Part shown: in pieces, positions 27,976 to 36,103 of the stretch
How positions within the stretch are numbered: the stretch's first letter is position 1
How the letters are laid out: each line of letters starts with the position of its first letter
DNA from: Rubrivivax sp.
GTDB taxonomy: Bacteria; Pseudomonadota; Gammaproteobacteria; Burkholderiales; Burkholderiaceae_C
DNA: 43,008 nucleotides
Reading direction: 5' to 3'
Assembly (NCBI GenBank): GCA_016789865.1
Contig: JAEUPC010000238.1
Span: forward strand, 1-43,008
Notes under the pieces: model-generated
What the model was told of the DNA's origin: nothing
The model's database searches: none
Seen by the model: the letters and a program-made list of their open reading frames with translations, nothing else
Program-made: the position numbers and the translations under genes

Positions 27976-29541
27976 ATGCCTGCGTTGAACCGCCGACGCG
28001 CGTTGCGCCAGATGCTGGCCGCGACGCTGCCGCTCCTTCACTTCGTGCGCCACGCGCGGGCCGATGACACGCCGCGCTTCGGACTCGGCATCGCTTCGGG
28101 CTCGCCCACGGCGGACTCGGTCGTGCTGTGGACGCGCCTGGCCGGGCCGATCGAAGCCCCCGAGGTCTCGGTGCGCTGGGAGGTGGCGGCCGACGAAGCC
28201 TTCACGCGCATCGTTGCGCAGGGCAGCGAACCCGCGCACGCCGACGAGGCTCACAGCGTGCACGTGCAGCCGCGTGGCCTGCAGCCCGCGCGCTGGTACT
28301 GGTACCGCTTCAGCGCGCTGGGCCAGCGCAGCGCGGCCGGCCGCACGCGCACCGCGCCCGCGGCGGATGCGGCGGTGCCGCGGCTGGACTTCGCCATCGC
28401 CAGTTGCCAGCGCTGGGAGCACGGCCATTGGGCGGCGTGGCGCGACGCCGTGCAGCACCCTTCGGGCCAGCCGCTGGACCTGCTGCTGTTCCTCGGCGAC
28501 TACATCTACGAATACGCGTCGGCGCCGTTCGGCGTGCGCACGCACGCGCAAGGCGCGGCCACCACGCTGGAGGGCTACCGCGCGCGCTACGCGCTGTACA
28601 AGAGCGACCCGCTGCTGCAGGCCGCGCACGCCGCCTGCCCGTGGGTGGTGATCTGGGACGACCACGAGGTCGACAACGACTACGCCGGCCTGCAGGGCCA
28701 GGGCCTCGACCCCGCATTCCCCGCCCGCCGCGCCGCTGCCTACCGCGCCTGGTGGGAGCACATGCCGGTGCCGCCGGCGCTGCGCCCGCGCGACGAGCCC
28801 GGCGGTGCGATGACGATCCACGGCCGCCTCGACTGGGGCCGGCTCGCGCGCCTGCAATGGGCCGACGGCCGCCAGTACCGCGACCCGCAGCCGTGCTCGC
28901 GCGGCGGCCGCGGCGGTTCGGCCACGGTGCGGCCGTCGGATTGCCCAGAGCTCTTCGAACCGGCACGCAGCCTGTGGGGCCGCGCGCAGGAGCGCTGGCT
29001 GCACGAAGGCTTCAGCCCCGCGCACCCGTGGAACCTGCTGGCGCAGACCACGCTGATGTCGCGCTTCAGCACCGAGGCCGTGGTGCCGGTGCCCGAAGCT
29101 GGCGGCCACGCCACGGGCCGATACTGGACCGACGGCTGGGACGGTTACCCCGCGGCGCGCCGGCGGCTGCTGCAAGCGCTGCACGAACGCCAGGTGCCGG
29201 GCGCCGTGGTGCTGGGCGGCGACGTGCATGCGAACTACGTCGCCGAGCTGCACACCGATGCCGACGACCTGCGCTCGCCGCGCGTGGCCGCCGAGTTCTG
29301 CAGTACTTCCATCAGCAGCCGCAGCTGGCCGCAAAGCGCGGTCGATGCGGCGCTGAAGCTCAACCCGCACGTACTGCACGGCCGCAGCGACCAGCGCGGC
29401 TACATGCGCTTCGCGTTGACACCCGCGCGGCTGGAGGCCGACCTGCGCACGGTGGCCGATGCGCGCGACGCGGGCAGCGCGGTGGGCAGCCAGGCGCGGT
29501 TCGTCGTCGAAGCCGGCCAGGGCCGGCCGCTGCCGGCCTGA
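27976..29541 (+). CDS. phoD: PhoD-like alkaline phosphatase/phosphodiesterase, Tat-exported
   Basis: The 521-residue product is a calcium/iron-dependent phosphatase of the PhoD family acting outside the cytoplasm. The N-terminus NRRRALRQMLAATLPLL is a twin-arginine-type signal with cleavage likely near ARA-DD (about residue 30). Metal-site segments are IASCQRWEHG, LLFLGDYIYEY, VIWDDHEVDNDY and VLGGDVHANYVAEL. An N-terminal Fn3-like domain (FGLGIASGSPTADSVVLWTRL) precedes the catalytic core, as in the family. ATG 27976 is chosen because upstream codons to 27874 lack export-signal character. Confidence 0.92.
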   Translation: MPALNRRRALRQMLAATLPLLHFVRHARADDTPRFGLGIASGSPTADSVVLWTRLAGPIEAPEVSVRWEVAADEAFTRIVAQGSEPAHADEAHSVHVQPRGLQPARWYWYRFSALGQRSAAGRTRTAPAADAAVPRLDFAIASCQRWEHGHWAAWRDAVQHPSGQPLDLLLFLGDYIYEYASAPFGVRTHAQGAATTLEGYRARYALYKSDPLLQAAHAACPWVVIWDDHEVDNDYAGLQGQGLDPAFPARRAAAYRAWWEHMPVPPALRPRDEPGGAMTIHGRLDWGRLARLQWADGRQYRDPQPCSRGGRGGSATVRPSDCPELFEPARSLWGRAQERWLHEGFSPAHPWNLLAQTTLMSRFSTEAVVPVPEAGGHATGRYWTDGWDGYPAARRRLLQALHERQVPGAVVLGGDVHANYVAELHTDADDLRSPRVAAEFCSTSISSRSWPQSAVDAALKLNPHVLHGRSDQRGYMRFALTPARLEADLRTVADARDAGSAVGSQARFVVEAGQGRPLPA

Positions 29542-29606
29542 GGGCGCTGGCCGGCACCGCTGCGGCGGGTTTACAGTGGGCCGCACTGCCTGCCTCGGGA
29601 TTGCCC

Positions 29607-30431
29607 ATGACCGCCCCTTCCGTCGCCGACAAGCGCCGCCAGTTCCACCGCCTGCACGAGTCCGGCTGCTTCCTGATTCCGAACCCCTGGGACCCAGGCA
29701 GCGCGCGCTGGCTGCAGGGCCTGGGCTTCAAGGCGCTGGCCACCACGAGTTCGGGCTTCGCGTGGTCGCAGGCGCGGCCGGACAACGGCATCACGCGCGA
29801 GATGGCGCTGGCGCATCTGGCCGACATGGTGGCGGCGACCGAGGTGCCGATCAATGCCGACTTCGAAGGCGGCTTCGCGGCCAGTGCCGCCGGCGTGGCC
29901 GAGAGCGTGCGGCTGGCCGCTGAGGCCGGCGTGGCGGGCCTGTCGATCGAAGACTCCACCGGTGACGCGGCGCGGCCGCTGTTCACGCTGGACGAGGCGA
30001 CCGAGCGCATGCGGGCCGCGCGCGGCGCGATCGACCGTGCCGGCGGCGACACGCTGCTCGTCGGCCGAGCCGAGTGCTTTCTCGTCGGCCGGCCCGACCT
30101 GGACGAGACCCTCTTGCGCCTGAAGGCCTACGCGAATGCCGGCGCCGACTGCCTCTACGCACCGGGCATCACCACGCGCGAGCAGATCGCCGCGGTGGTG
30201 GCGGCGGTGGCGCCCAAGCCGGTGAATGTGCTGGTCGGCGGCCCGAGCGAATGGACGCTTGCGTCGCTGGGGGCGCTTGGCGTGCGCCGCGTCAGCGTCG
30301 GTGGCGCGCTGGCACGTGCGGCCTGGGGCGGCTTCATGCGTGCGGCGCAGGCGCTGGCCGAGGGGCGCTTCGACGGCTTTGCCGACGCCGCGCAGGGCAA
30401 GGTGATGAACGGGTTCTTCGCGCGGGGCTGA
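29607..30431 (+). CDS. Isocitrate lyase/PEP mutase family protein
   Basis: This 274-residue protein has the PEP mutase/isocitrate lyase fold: IPNPWDPGSARWLQGLGFKALATTSSG, the metal-binding NADFEGGF, GLSIEDSTGD, and GRAECFL. It lacks the isocitrate-lyase KKCGH signature, so it is more likely an oxaloacetate decarboxylase, 2-methylisocitrate-lyase-like or phosphonate-type enzyme; substrate not decidable. It follows phoD with 65 bp between and is probably in the same transcript. Confidence 0.9.
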   Translation: MTAPSVADKRRQFHRLHESGCFLIPNPWDPGSARWLQGLGFKALATTSSGFAWSQARPDNGITREMALAHLADMVAATEVPINADFEGGFAASAAGVAESVRLAAEAGVAGLSIEDSTGDAARPLFTLDEATERMRAARGAIDRAGGDTLLVGRAECFLVGRPDLDETLLRLKAYANAGADCLYAPGITTREQIAAVVAAVAPKPVNVLVGGPSEWTLASLGALGVRRVSVGGALARAAWGGFMRAAQALAEGRFDGFADAAQGKVMNGFFARG

Positions 30432-30450
30432 GGCGGGATCGGGCGGCCAC

Positions 30451-30474
30451 GCGGCCGCGCGGCCCCGCGGCCGC
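30451..30474 (+). other. GC-only hairpin after the PEP mutase family gene
   Basis: GCGGCCGCG (30451-30459) and CGCGGCCGC (30466-30474) form a perfect 9-bp stem with a six-base loop, 20 bp after the stop. No T-tract follows. Confidence 0.4.
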
Positions 30475-30590
30475 GCGTGACCGAAAACGCGCCGGAAACC
30501 GCCGCTTACCGCGGCATGGCGCCTGCGGGCGCGCGCTACGCTGGCTGAACGCCCCGCCACTGTGCGCGGGCACTCCTGCCCGCCACCGCC

Positions 30591-31832
30591 ATGCCTGCCA
30601 CGACCGACCCCTCGCCACCGCTGCGCGTGCTGATCATCGGCTGCGGCAACACCGCCGGCGGTTTCGACGCGGAGCGGCCGGCGAGTGCTCCGCCGCTCAC
30701 CCACGCCGGCGCCTACAGCCGGCACGGCGGCTTCCGGCTCGCCGCCTGCGTCGAGCCCGATGCTGCGCAGCGCGAGGCCTTCATGCAGCGCTGGCTGGTC
30801 GAGCGCGGCTTCGGCTCCATCGAAGCCACTGCGGCGGCCGGGCCGTTCGACGTGGTGAGCCTGTGCTCGCCCACCGCGCTGCACGCCGCGCACATCGCCG
30901 CGGTGCTCTCGCTGCACCCGCGGCTGCTGTTCTGCGAGAAGCCCGTCACCGCCAGCGCCGACGACACCGCCGCGGCAGTGGAGGTGTGCGCCACCGCCGG
31001 CGTGAAGATGGCGGTCAACCACAGCCGCCGCTGGGCGCCCGACCTGCGCCGGCTGGGCGCCGAGCTGGCCGCCGGGCAATGGGGCGCGGTGCGCTCGGCC
31101 ACCGGCCTGTACAACAAGGGCGTGCTGCACAACGGCAGCCACCTGGTCGACGTGCTGCAGATGCTGCTGGGCCCTTTGCAGCTGCTGGCCGCCGGGCTGC
31201 CGGTGTTCGACCACTGGCACGACGACCCCAGCGTGCCGGCGCTGCTGCAGTCGCGCCAGGGCGTGCCGGTGTCGCTGAACGTGGCGCATGCGGCCGACTA
31301 CGCCCTGTTCGAGCTGCAGCTGCTCACCGAGCGCGGCATGGTGGTGATGGAAGACGGCGGCGCCGGCTGGCGGCTGCGCCGCACCGTCGGCGGCGTGCGC
31401 TTCAAGGGCGCGGCGGTGCTGGACGGCGGCCAGCGCGTGCATGGCGAGTTCCCGGCCAGCATGGCCGCGGCGGTGGCCGACATCCACCAGGTGCTCACCT
31501 GCGGCGGCACGCCGGCCAGCAGCGGCGAGACGGCGCTGGCCGCACAGCGGCTGGCCGAGGAGATCGGCTGCCGCGCGCTGGCGCGCGCCGCGGCGGGCGC
31601 CGGCGCCGCCGCCGAGTTCAGCCACAGCACCGAGCCGGCAACGATCTCCAGCGCATTCCTCAGCACGCGCTCGCCGGCCACGCTGCCGATGCCGATGGAC
31701 CGGCCACGCGGCGCGCCGGCCGCTGCCGTGCCGACGCCAGACGACGGCCACGGCGCGGCGCCACGGCTGCCCGGGCCACGTGCCGCGCGCGCGCCGCGCG
31801 ACTCGTCGGCATCGGCCGTCGCCCAGGCCTGA
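30591..31832 (+). CDS. Gfo/Idh/MocA family NAD(P)-dependent oxidoreductase
   Basis: The 413-residue product has a Rossmann N-terminus (LRVLIIGCGNTAGGFD), the conserved EKPVTAS that ends the nucleotide-binding part, and an alpha/beta C-terminal domain with NHSRRWAPDLRRL. Family members oxidise or reduce sugars and cyclitols. Residues after about 345 form a low-complexity Ala/Pro/Arg/Ser extension not expected in the family; it may be a real disordered tail or drift past an original stop. No sugar pathway genes flank it. Confidence 0.87.
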   Translation: MPATTDPSPPLRVLIIGCGNTAGGFDAERPASAPPLTHAGAYSRHGGFRLAACVEPDAAQREAFMQRWLVERGFGSIEATAAAGPFDVVSLCSPTALHAAHIAAVLSLHPRLLFCEKPVTASADDTAAAVEVCATAGVKMAVNHSRRWAPDLRRLGAELAAGQWGAVRSATGLYNKGVLHNGSHLVDVLQMLLGPLQLLAAGLPVFDHWHDDPSVPALLQSRQGVPVSLNVAHAADYALFELQLLTERGMVVMEDGGAGWRLRRTVGGVRFKGAAVLDGGQRVHGEFPASMAAAVADIHQVLTCGGTPASSGETALAAQRLAEEIGCRALARAAAGAGAAAEFSHSTEPATISSAFLSTRSPATLPMPMDRPRGAPAAAVPTPDDGHGAAPRLPGPRAARAPRDSSASAVAQA

Positions 31833-31927
31833 GCCGCTGCGGCCTGTCGGGCCGCGGTCGCCCGGCGCGGGGGCGGCCGGTAGCGTGGCCGAAAGCCCCG
31901 GTGGCGGGGCCATGGAGACAGGCCATC

Positions 31928-33718
31928 ATGAATGAGAACCTTGTTGCCGCGCGCGGGCGCTGCGCCGGGCGCGAAACCGCCCCGAAGCGGCTGCTCACTG
32001 CGATGGTGTGGCTGCTGGCGCTGAGCGCGTTGGGCCTGCTGGCGGCCTGGACACCGGCCGCACGCGCGCAGGCCGGTGCCGAAGCGCCCCGCGGCCGGCT
32101 GGTCGACCCGGCGTGGCTGATGCAGGCGCTGAAGAGCGCGGCGGCGGCGCCCGGCGCCACGGCATCCACCCTGGTGGTGCTCGACGCCCAGCCGGCGCCG
32201 CTGCACGCCGCGCAGCACATCGCCGGTGCGCGGCACGTCGACGTCTTCGCCGGTGGCGCCCGCCCGCCGGGCCCCGCCGAGATGGAGCAGCGCTTCCAGG
32301 CCCTGGGGTTGCACCCGGGCACCCGGATCGTCGTGTACGACCAGGGCGGCGACTTCTTTGCGCCGCGCCTGTTCTACGACCTCGTGCTGCACGGTGTGCC
32401 CGAAAGTGACGTCTACCTTCTGGACGGTGGCCTGGCGCGCTGGCGTGCTGCCGGCGGCGAAGTGACCAAGGAGCCGACGGCGGCCGCGGCGCGCGGCAGC
32501 CTGCGCGTGAGCCGGGTGCGCGAAGAGCTGCGCACGCAACTGCCCGAGTTCCTCACCGCCTCGGGCGACCCGCGTGGCAACGCGCTTCTCGAGGCCCTGG
32601 AGCCGGCCTGGTACTACGGCGCGACGGCGTGGTTCGGTCGCGGCGGCCATGTGCCGCACGCGCAGATGACGCCGGTGCCCGAGTACTTCAACGCCGACAA
32701 GACCTTCAAGTCGCCGGCCGAGCTGCGCCGCATGATGGCTCACCTCGGCGTCAGGCCCGAGCAGCAGGTCTACAGCTACTGCGGCGGCGGCTTCGCGGCG
32801 GCGGTGCCGTTCTTCGCGCTGAAGTACCTGGCCGATTTCCCGCAGGTGAAGCTCTTTCCCGGCTCGCAGCTGGATTGGCTGCGCGACGAGCGCGGGCTGC
32901 CGACGTGGACCTACGCGGCGCCGAACCTCATGCGCGACACCGGCTGGCTGAAGGCCTGGAACGGCAAGCTGCTGCGTTCGACGGGCGCCTCGCCGCTGAT
33001 CTTGGTCGACGTGCGCCCGCCCGAGGCCTACAAGGCCGGGCACCTGCCGTATGCCGTCAACGTGCCGGCCGAGCTGTTCCGCCGCCACGCGCACGAGCCC
33101 GACAGGCTTGCCGCGCTGCTCGGGCCGGCCGGCGTGAACGCGGCGCTGGAGGCGGTGGTGGTCAGCGATGGCGGGCTGGACGCCGATGCCGGCTTCGCCT
33201 ACTGGATGCTCGAACGGCTCGGCCAGCACCGCGTGTCGATCTTCGTGGACAGCCTGGAGCGCTGGGCCGAGCTGGGGCAGGAAGTGGCGCGCGAGCCCAC
33301 GGTGGTGGGCCCGCCCGCCAAGCCCGGCCAGATCACCATCCCGCGCACCACCTACGCGGCGCGAGCGCGGACCACCGGGCTGGTGGCCGACGCACCAGGC
33401 GCCGCGGGCGCTGCGGGCGCTGCGGCGGCCGCGCCGCTGTACCCGCGCGTGGTGGTGGCGATGGGCGCCAAGCCGCCCGCGCCCCCGGCAGCGAGCGGGG
33501 CCGCTGCGGCCCGGGTCGTGCACGTGCCGCTGAAGAGCCTGCTGCAGGCGGACGGCCGCCCCAAGCCGGCCCACGACCTGTGGAGCCTGCTCGCCAAGGC
33601 CGGCGTTCCCCGCTACGCCGAGCTGGCGTTGGCCGCAGACGATGCCGGCGAGGCAGCGGCCGGCCACTTCGTGCTCAGGCTGATGGGCTTTCCCGACGTC
33701 AAGGTGGCCTGGCCCTGA
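31928..33718 (+). CDS. Exported multi-rhodanese protein, one intact active site among four units
   Basis: The 596-residue product starts with a signal sequence (hydrophobic about 24-45, cleavage likely after ARAQA at 49) and then has four rhodanese-like units. Unit 1 (about 57-180) has VVYDQGGDF where Cys is expected. Unit 2 (about 205-320) has the only intact loop, YSYCGGGFAA with C285. Unit 3 (about 345-450) has VVSDGGLDADAGF. Unit 4 (about 490-596) has ALAADDAGEAAAG. Extracytoplasmic sulfurtransferase activity would rest on C285; the other units are probably structural. It ends 27 bp before the converging regulator gene. A GGAGACAGG ribosome binding site precedes ATG 31928. Confidence 0.88.
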   Translation: MNENLVAARGRCAGRETAPKRLLTAMVWLLALSALGLLAAWTPAARAQAGAEAPRGRLVDPAWLMQALKSAAAAPGATASTLVVLDAQPAPLHAAQHIAGARHVDVFAGGARPPGPAEMEQRFQALGLHPGTRIVVYDQGGDFFAPRLFYDLVLHGVPESDVYLLDGGLARWRAAGGEVTKEPTAAAARGSLRVSRVREELRTQLPEFLTASGDPRGNALLEALEPAWYYGATAWFGRGGHVPHAQMTPVPEYFNADKTFKSPAELRRMMAHLGVRPEQQVYSYCGGGFAAAVPFFALKYLADFPQVKLFPGSQLDWLRDERGLPTWTYAAPNLMRDTGWLKAWNGKLLRSTGASPLILVDVRPPEAYKAGHLPYAVNVPAELFRRHAHEPDRLAALLGPAGVNAALEAVVVSDGGLDADAGFAYWMLERLGQHRVSIFVDSLERWAELGQEVAREPTVVGPPAKPGQITIPRTTYAARARTTGLVADAPGAAGAAGAAAAAPLYPRVVVAMGAKPPAPPAASGAAAARVVHVPLKSLLQADGRPKPAHDLWSLLAKAGVPRYAELALAADDAGEAAAGHFVLRLMGFPDVKVAWP

Positions 33719-33745
33719 TCGCCGGAACCGCCCTCACGCGCTTGC

Positions 33746-34597
33746 TCACATCTGCCGGAACAGAGGCAGATAGGTGCGGCTCACCGGCAGCACTTCGCGC
33801 CGGCCCTTGAGGTGGATGTCTGCCGTTTCGTTCTCGCCGCGCACCACGTGGCTCACCGCGGCGAGGTTGACCACCACCGAGCGGTGCACCTGCACGAAAC
33901 GCCGCGCGTCCAGCTGCGGCAGCAGCTCCTTCAGCGGCACGGTGATCAGCGCTTCGGCGGGCTGGCCGTCGTCACCGCGCCAGGCCACCAGCGTGTACTT
34001 GTGGTCCGAGCGCAGGAAGTCGATGTCGTCCACCGCAATCAGCCGCAGCGTGGGCCCCACCGTGGCGCGGATCCACTGCAGCGGCGCCGGCGGCTGCGCT
34101 GCCGCGGCGCCCGCGGCCGCGCCGGGCGCCGGCCCCTGCCGCTGCAGCCGCGCGGCCAGCTCGCGCACCAGGTCTTCGGTGTTCACCGCGGGCTGATCGA
34201 TACGCAGCCGTTCCTGCAGCCGCGACACCGTCTCGGCCAGGCGGGCCGGTGCCACGGGCTTCACGAGGTAGTCGAGCACGCCGCGCTCGAAGGCCTGCAG
34301 TGCGTAGTCGCTGTAGGCGGTGACGAACACCAGGTGCGCACGCCGGCCGATGTGGCGCGCGGCGTCCAGGCCGTTCAGGCCGGGCATGTGCACGTCGAGG
34401 AAGCAGATGTGCGGCGCATGGCGGTCGAACAGGTCGATGGCCTCGCGGCCGTTGCGCGCCTGGGCGACGATGCGCAGCTGCGGCCAGGCCTGCGCCAGCA
34501 GGCCGGCCAGCTCCGTGCGCAGCACGGGCTCGTCGTCGGCGATCAGCGCACTCGGCGCGTTTGGCGCGTCTGGCGTGTTCGGCGCGGGCACGTTCAT
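33746..34597 (-). CDS. LytTR-family response regulator
   Basis: The 283-residue product has a receiver domain (about 16-132) with acidic pair D21/D22, phosphoacceptor D68 in CFLDVHMPG, and the switch region VTAYSDYALQAFE with lysine in DYLVKPVAP. An Ala/Pro-rich linker leads to a C-terminal LytTR DNA-binding domain (about 175-283, IDFLRSDHKYTLVAW, VQVHRSVVVNLAAV). It sits 75 bp downstream of the sensor kinase gene and is presumably its partner. The target genes are unknown. Confidence 0.95.
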   Translation of the reverse strand: MNVPAPNTPDAPNAPSALIADDEPVLRTELAGLLAQAWPQLRIVAQARNGREAIDLFDRHAPHICFLDVHMPGLNGLDAARHIGRRAHLVFVTAYSDYALQAFERGVLDYLVKPVAPARLAETVSRLQERLRIDQPAVNTEDLVRELAARLQRQGPAPGAAAGAAAAQPPAPLQWIRATVGPTLRLIAVDDIDFLRSDHKYTLVAWRGDDGQPAEALITVPLKELLPQLDARRFVQVHRSVVVNLAAVSHVVRGENETADIHLKGRREVLPVSRTYLPLFRQM

Positions 34598-34672
34598 GCG
34601 CAGGGGGCCGGCCCGCGTGGGGCCTCGGCGCGGGTGTCGGGGCGGGGCGGCCTGGTCATGCCAGAGGGCCGA

Positions 34673-35779
34673 TCACGTTTCGAGCGCTGAGGGTGAGGCG
34701 GCCGGCCGGGCCGGGAAGTCGACTTCGGCGCGCACGCCGCGCGGCTCCAGCGCGCTCACGCGCAGGTGTGCATCACCGCCGAAGGTCAGCGCCAGCCGCT
34801 CGCGCAGGCTGCTGAGGCCGGTGCCCAGGCCGCCGCCGCTGCCGCGCTGCAGGCCGAGGCCGGTGTCGCACACGCAGGCGAGGCAGCGGCCGCCCTGCAC
34901 GCGCACCTGCACGTCGATGCGGCCGCCGTCCTCGGCCGGGTCGATGCCGTGGCGCACGGCGTTCTCCACCAGCGTCATCAGCGTCATCGGCGGGCAGGCG
35001 AGCGTGCGGGCAGCCTCATCGATATCGAGCGTGAAGCGCATGCGGTCGGGCATGCGCATCAGCATCAGTTCCAGGTAGGCGCGCACCAGCTGCGCCTCGT
35101 CGCCCAGCGTGGTGGCGGTGGCCGAAAGCCGCGGCACCGCAGCGCGCAGGTAGTCGATCAGGTGATCCAGCACCTGGGGCGCCTGCGGCGAGCCGGCATT
35201 GACCAGCGCGCGCACGTTGGCCAGGGTGTTGAACAGGAAGTGCGGCTGCACCTGTGCCTGCAGCAGCCGCAGCCGGGCGTCGCCGGCCTGGCGCTCGAGT
35301 TCGCTGCGCTCCAGCTCGAAGGCAAGGGCCTGCTCGCGCGCGAACGCCTCGCGCTGCCGCACCAGGGCCCCCAGCGCCACCCATGGCGCCACCAGCAGGC
35401 TCGTGGCCATCAACGTGCCGAAGCCGCCGGCGCGGTCTTGCACCTGCCAGAACGGCGGCTGGCCGGGCGCGGTGCTCAGCACGTAGATCGTCACCCAGGC
35501 CAGCGGCACCGTCACGCCCACCGCGGCCACCTGCAGCACCCAGCGCGCCAGCCACCGCGGCGGCCGCCGCGGCCACTGCTCGAACAGGCCGAACACCAGC
35601 ATCAGCAGCAGCGCCACGCCGAACATGCGCAGCGCCAGGCCGGCCAGGCTGGTCTTCCAGAAGGTGCTGAACAGCGCGAACAGCGCGGCGCATGTGCAAA
35701 GCGTGACCGCGAGGCGCCGCCAGCCGACGAGCGGCGCCAGGCCGTGCCGTCGCCCGGGCAGGAAGTTGGCGGTCTCCAT
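34673..35779 (-). CDS. LytS/YehU-type sensor histidine kinase
   Basis: This 368-residue membrane kinase has four likely transmembrane segments (about 22-42, 47-66, 80-101, 120-141), then the His_kinase motif LLQAQVQPHFLFNTLANV with phosphorylated H180, and an HATPase region with the N-box LVENAVRHGI and G-boxes GLGLQRGSGGGLGTGL. There is no extracellular sensing domain beyond the membrane bundle. It precedes the LytTR regulator in one operon. Its start is divergent from the giant repeat gene across 324 bp, so the system could regulate that gene; this is inference. Confidence 0.94.
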   Translation of the reverse strand: METANFLPGRRHGLAPLVGWRRLAVTLCTCAALFALFSTFWKTSLAGLALRMFGVALLLMLVFGLFEQWPRRPPRWLARWVLQVAAVGVTVPLAWVTIYVLSTAPGQPPFWQVQDRAGGFGTLMATSLLVAPWVALGALVRQREAFAREQALAFELERSELERQAGDARLRLLQAQVQPHFLFNTLANVRALVNAGSPQAPQVLDHLIDYLRAAVPRLSATATTLGDEAQLVRAYLELMLMRMPDRMRFTLDIDEAARTLACPPMTLMTLVENAVRHGIDPAEDGGRIDVQVRVQGGRCLACVCDTGLGLQRGSGGGLGTGLSSLRERLALTFGGDAHLRVSALEPRGVRAEVDFPARPAASPSALET

Positions 35780-35983
35780 CGCGCGGCATTGTCGGCCGGG
35801 GCCGGCGGACTCGGCAGCCGCAACCGACGAAGCACGGCGCCGGGCATCCGGGTGACGCCGCCCGCCGGCTCAACGGCCGCGCGCCCATGCACCCCTTGCG
35901 GCATGGCCCGTGCAGATGTCACGACCTGTCGAACAGCCCGGCACTTCACCCCCAGTCCACAAGTTCGGCGCCGGCAGGGCAAC

Positions 35984-36010
35984 TCAAGTCACCCGGGCCC
36001 GGCCCGATAT
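35984..36010 (+). promoter_or_regulatory. Candidate sigma-28 (FliA) flagellar-type promoter
   Basis: TCAAGTCA (35984-35991), an 11-bp spacer, and CCCGATAT (36003-36010) resemble the known FliA consensus TAAAGTTT-N11-GCCGATAA, matching five of eight and six of eight positions with exact spacing. It lies 94 bp upstream of the giant repeat gene. The rest of the 324-bp gap 35780-36103 contains GC-rich palindromes but no gene I can support. Confidence 0.45.
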
Positions 36011-36103
36011 CCGACGGACACGAACCGGCGGGCAGGCCCGATGGCGCGCTTTGGGCGCCTGCGGCCCGCGCCGCCGGTTCATCGAAGCACCAAGGACCGC
36101 ATC

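Noticed and set aside
30074-31927. Long N-terminal extension of the rhodanese gene back to 30074
   Set aside because: It runs out of frame through two well-supported genes; ATG 31928 has a ribosome binding site and is followed by a signal peptide.
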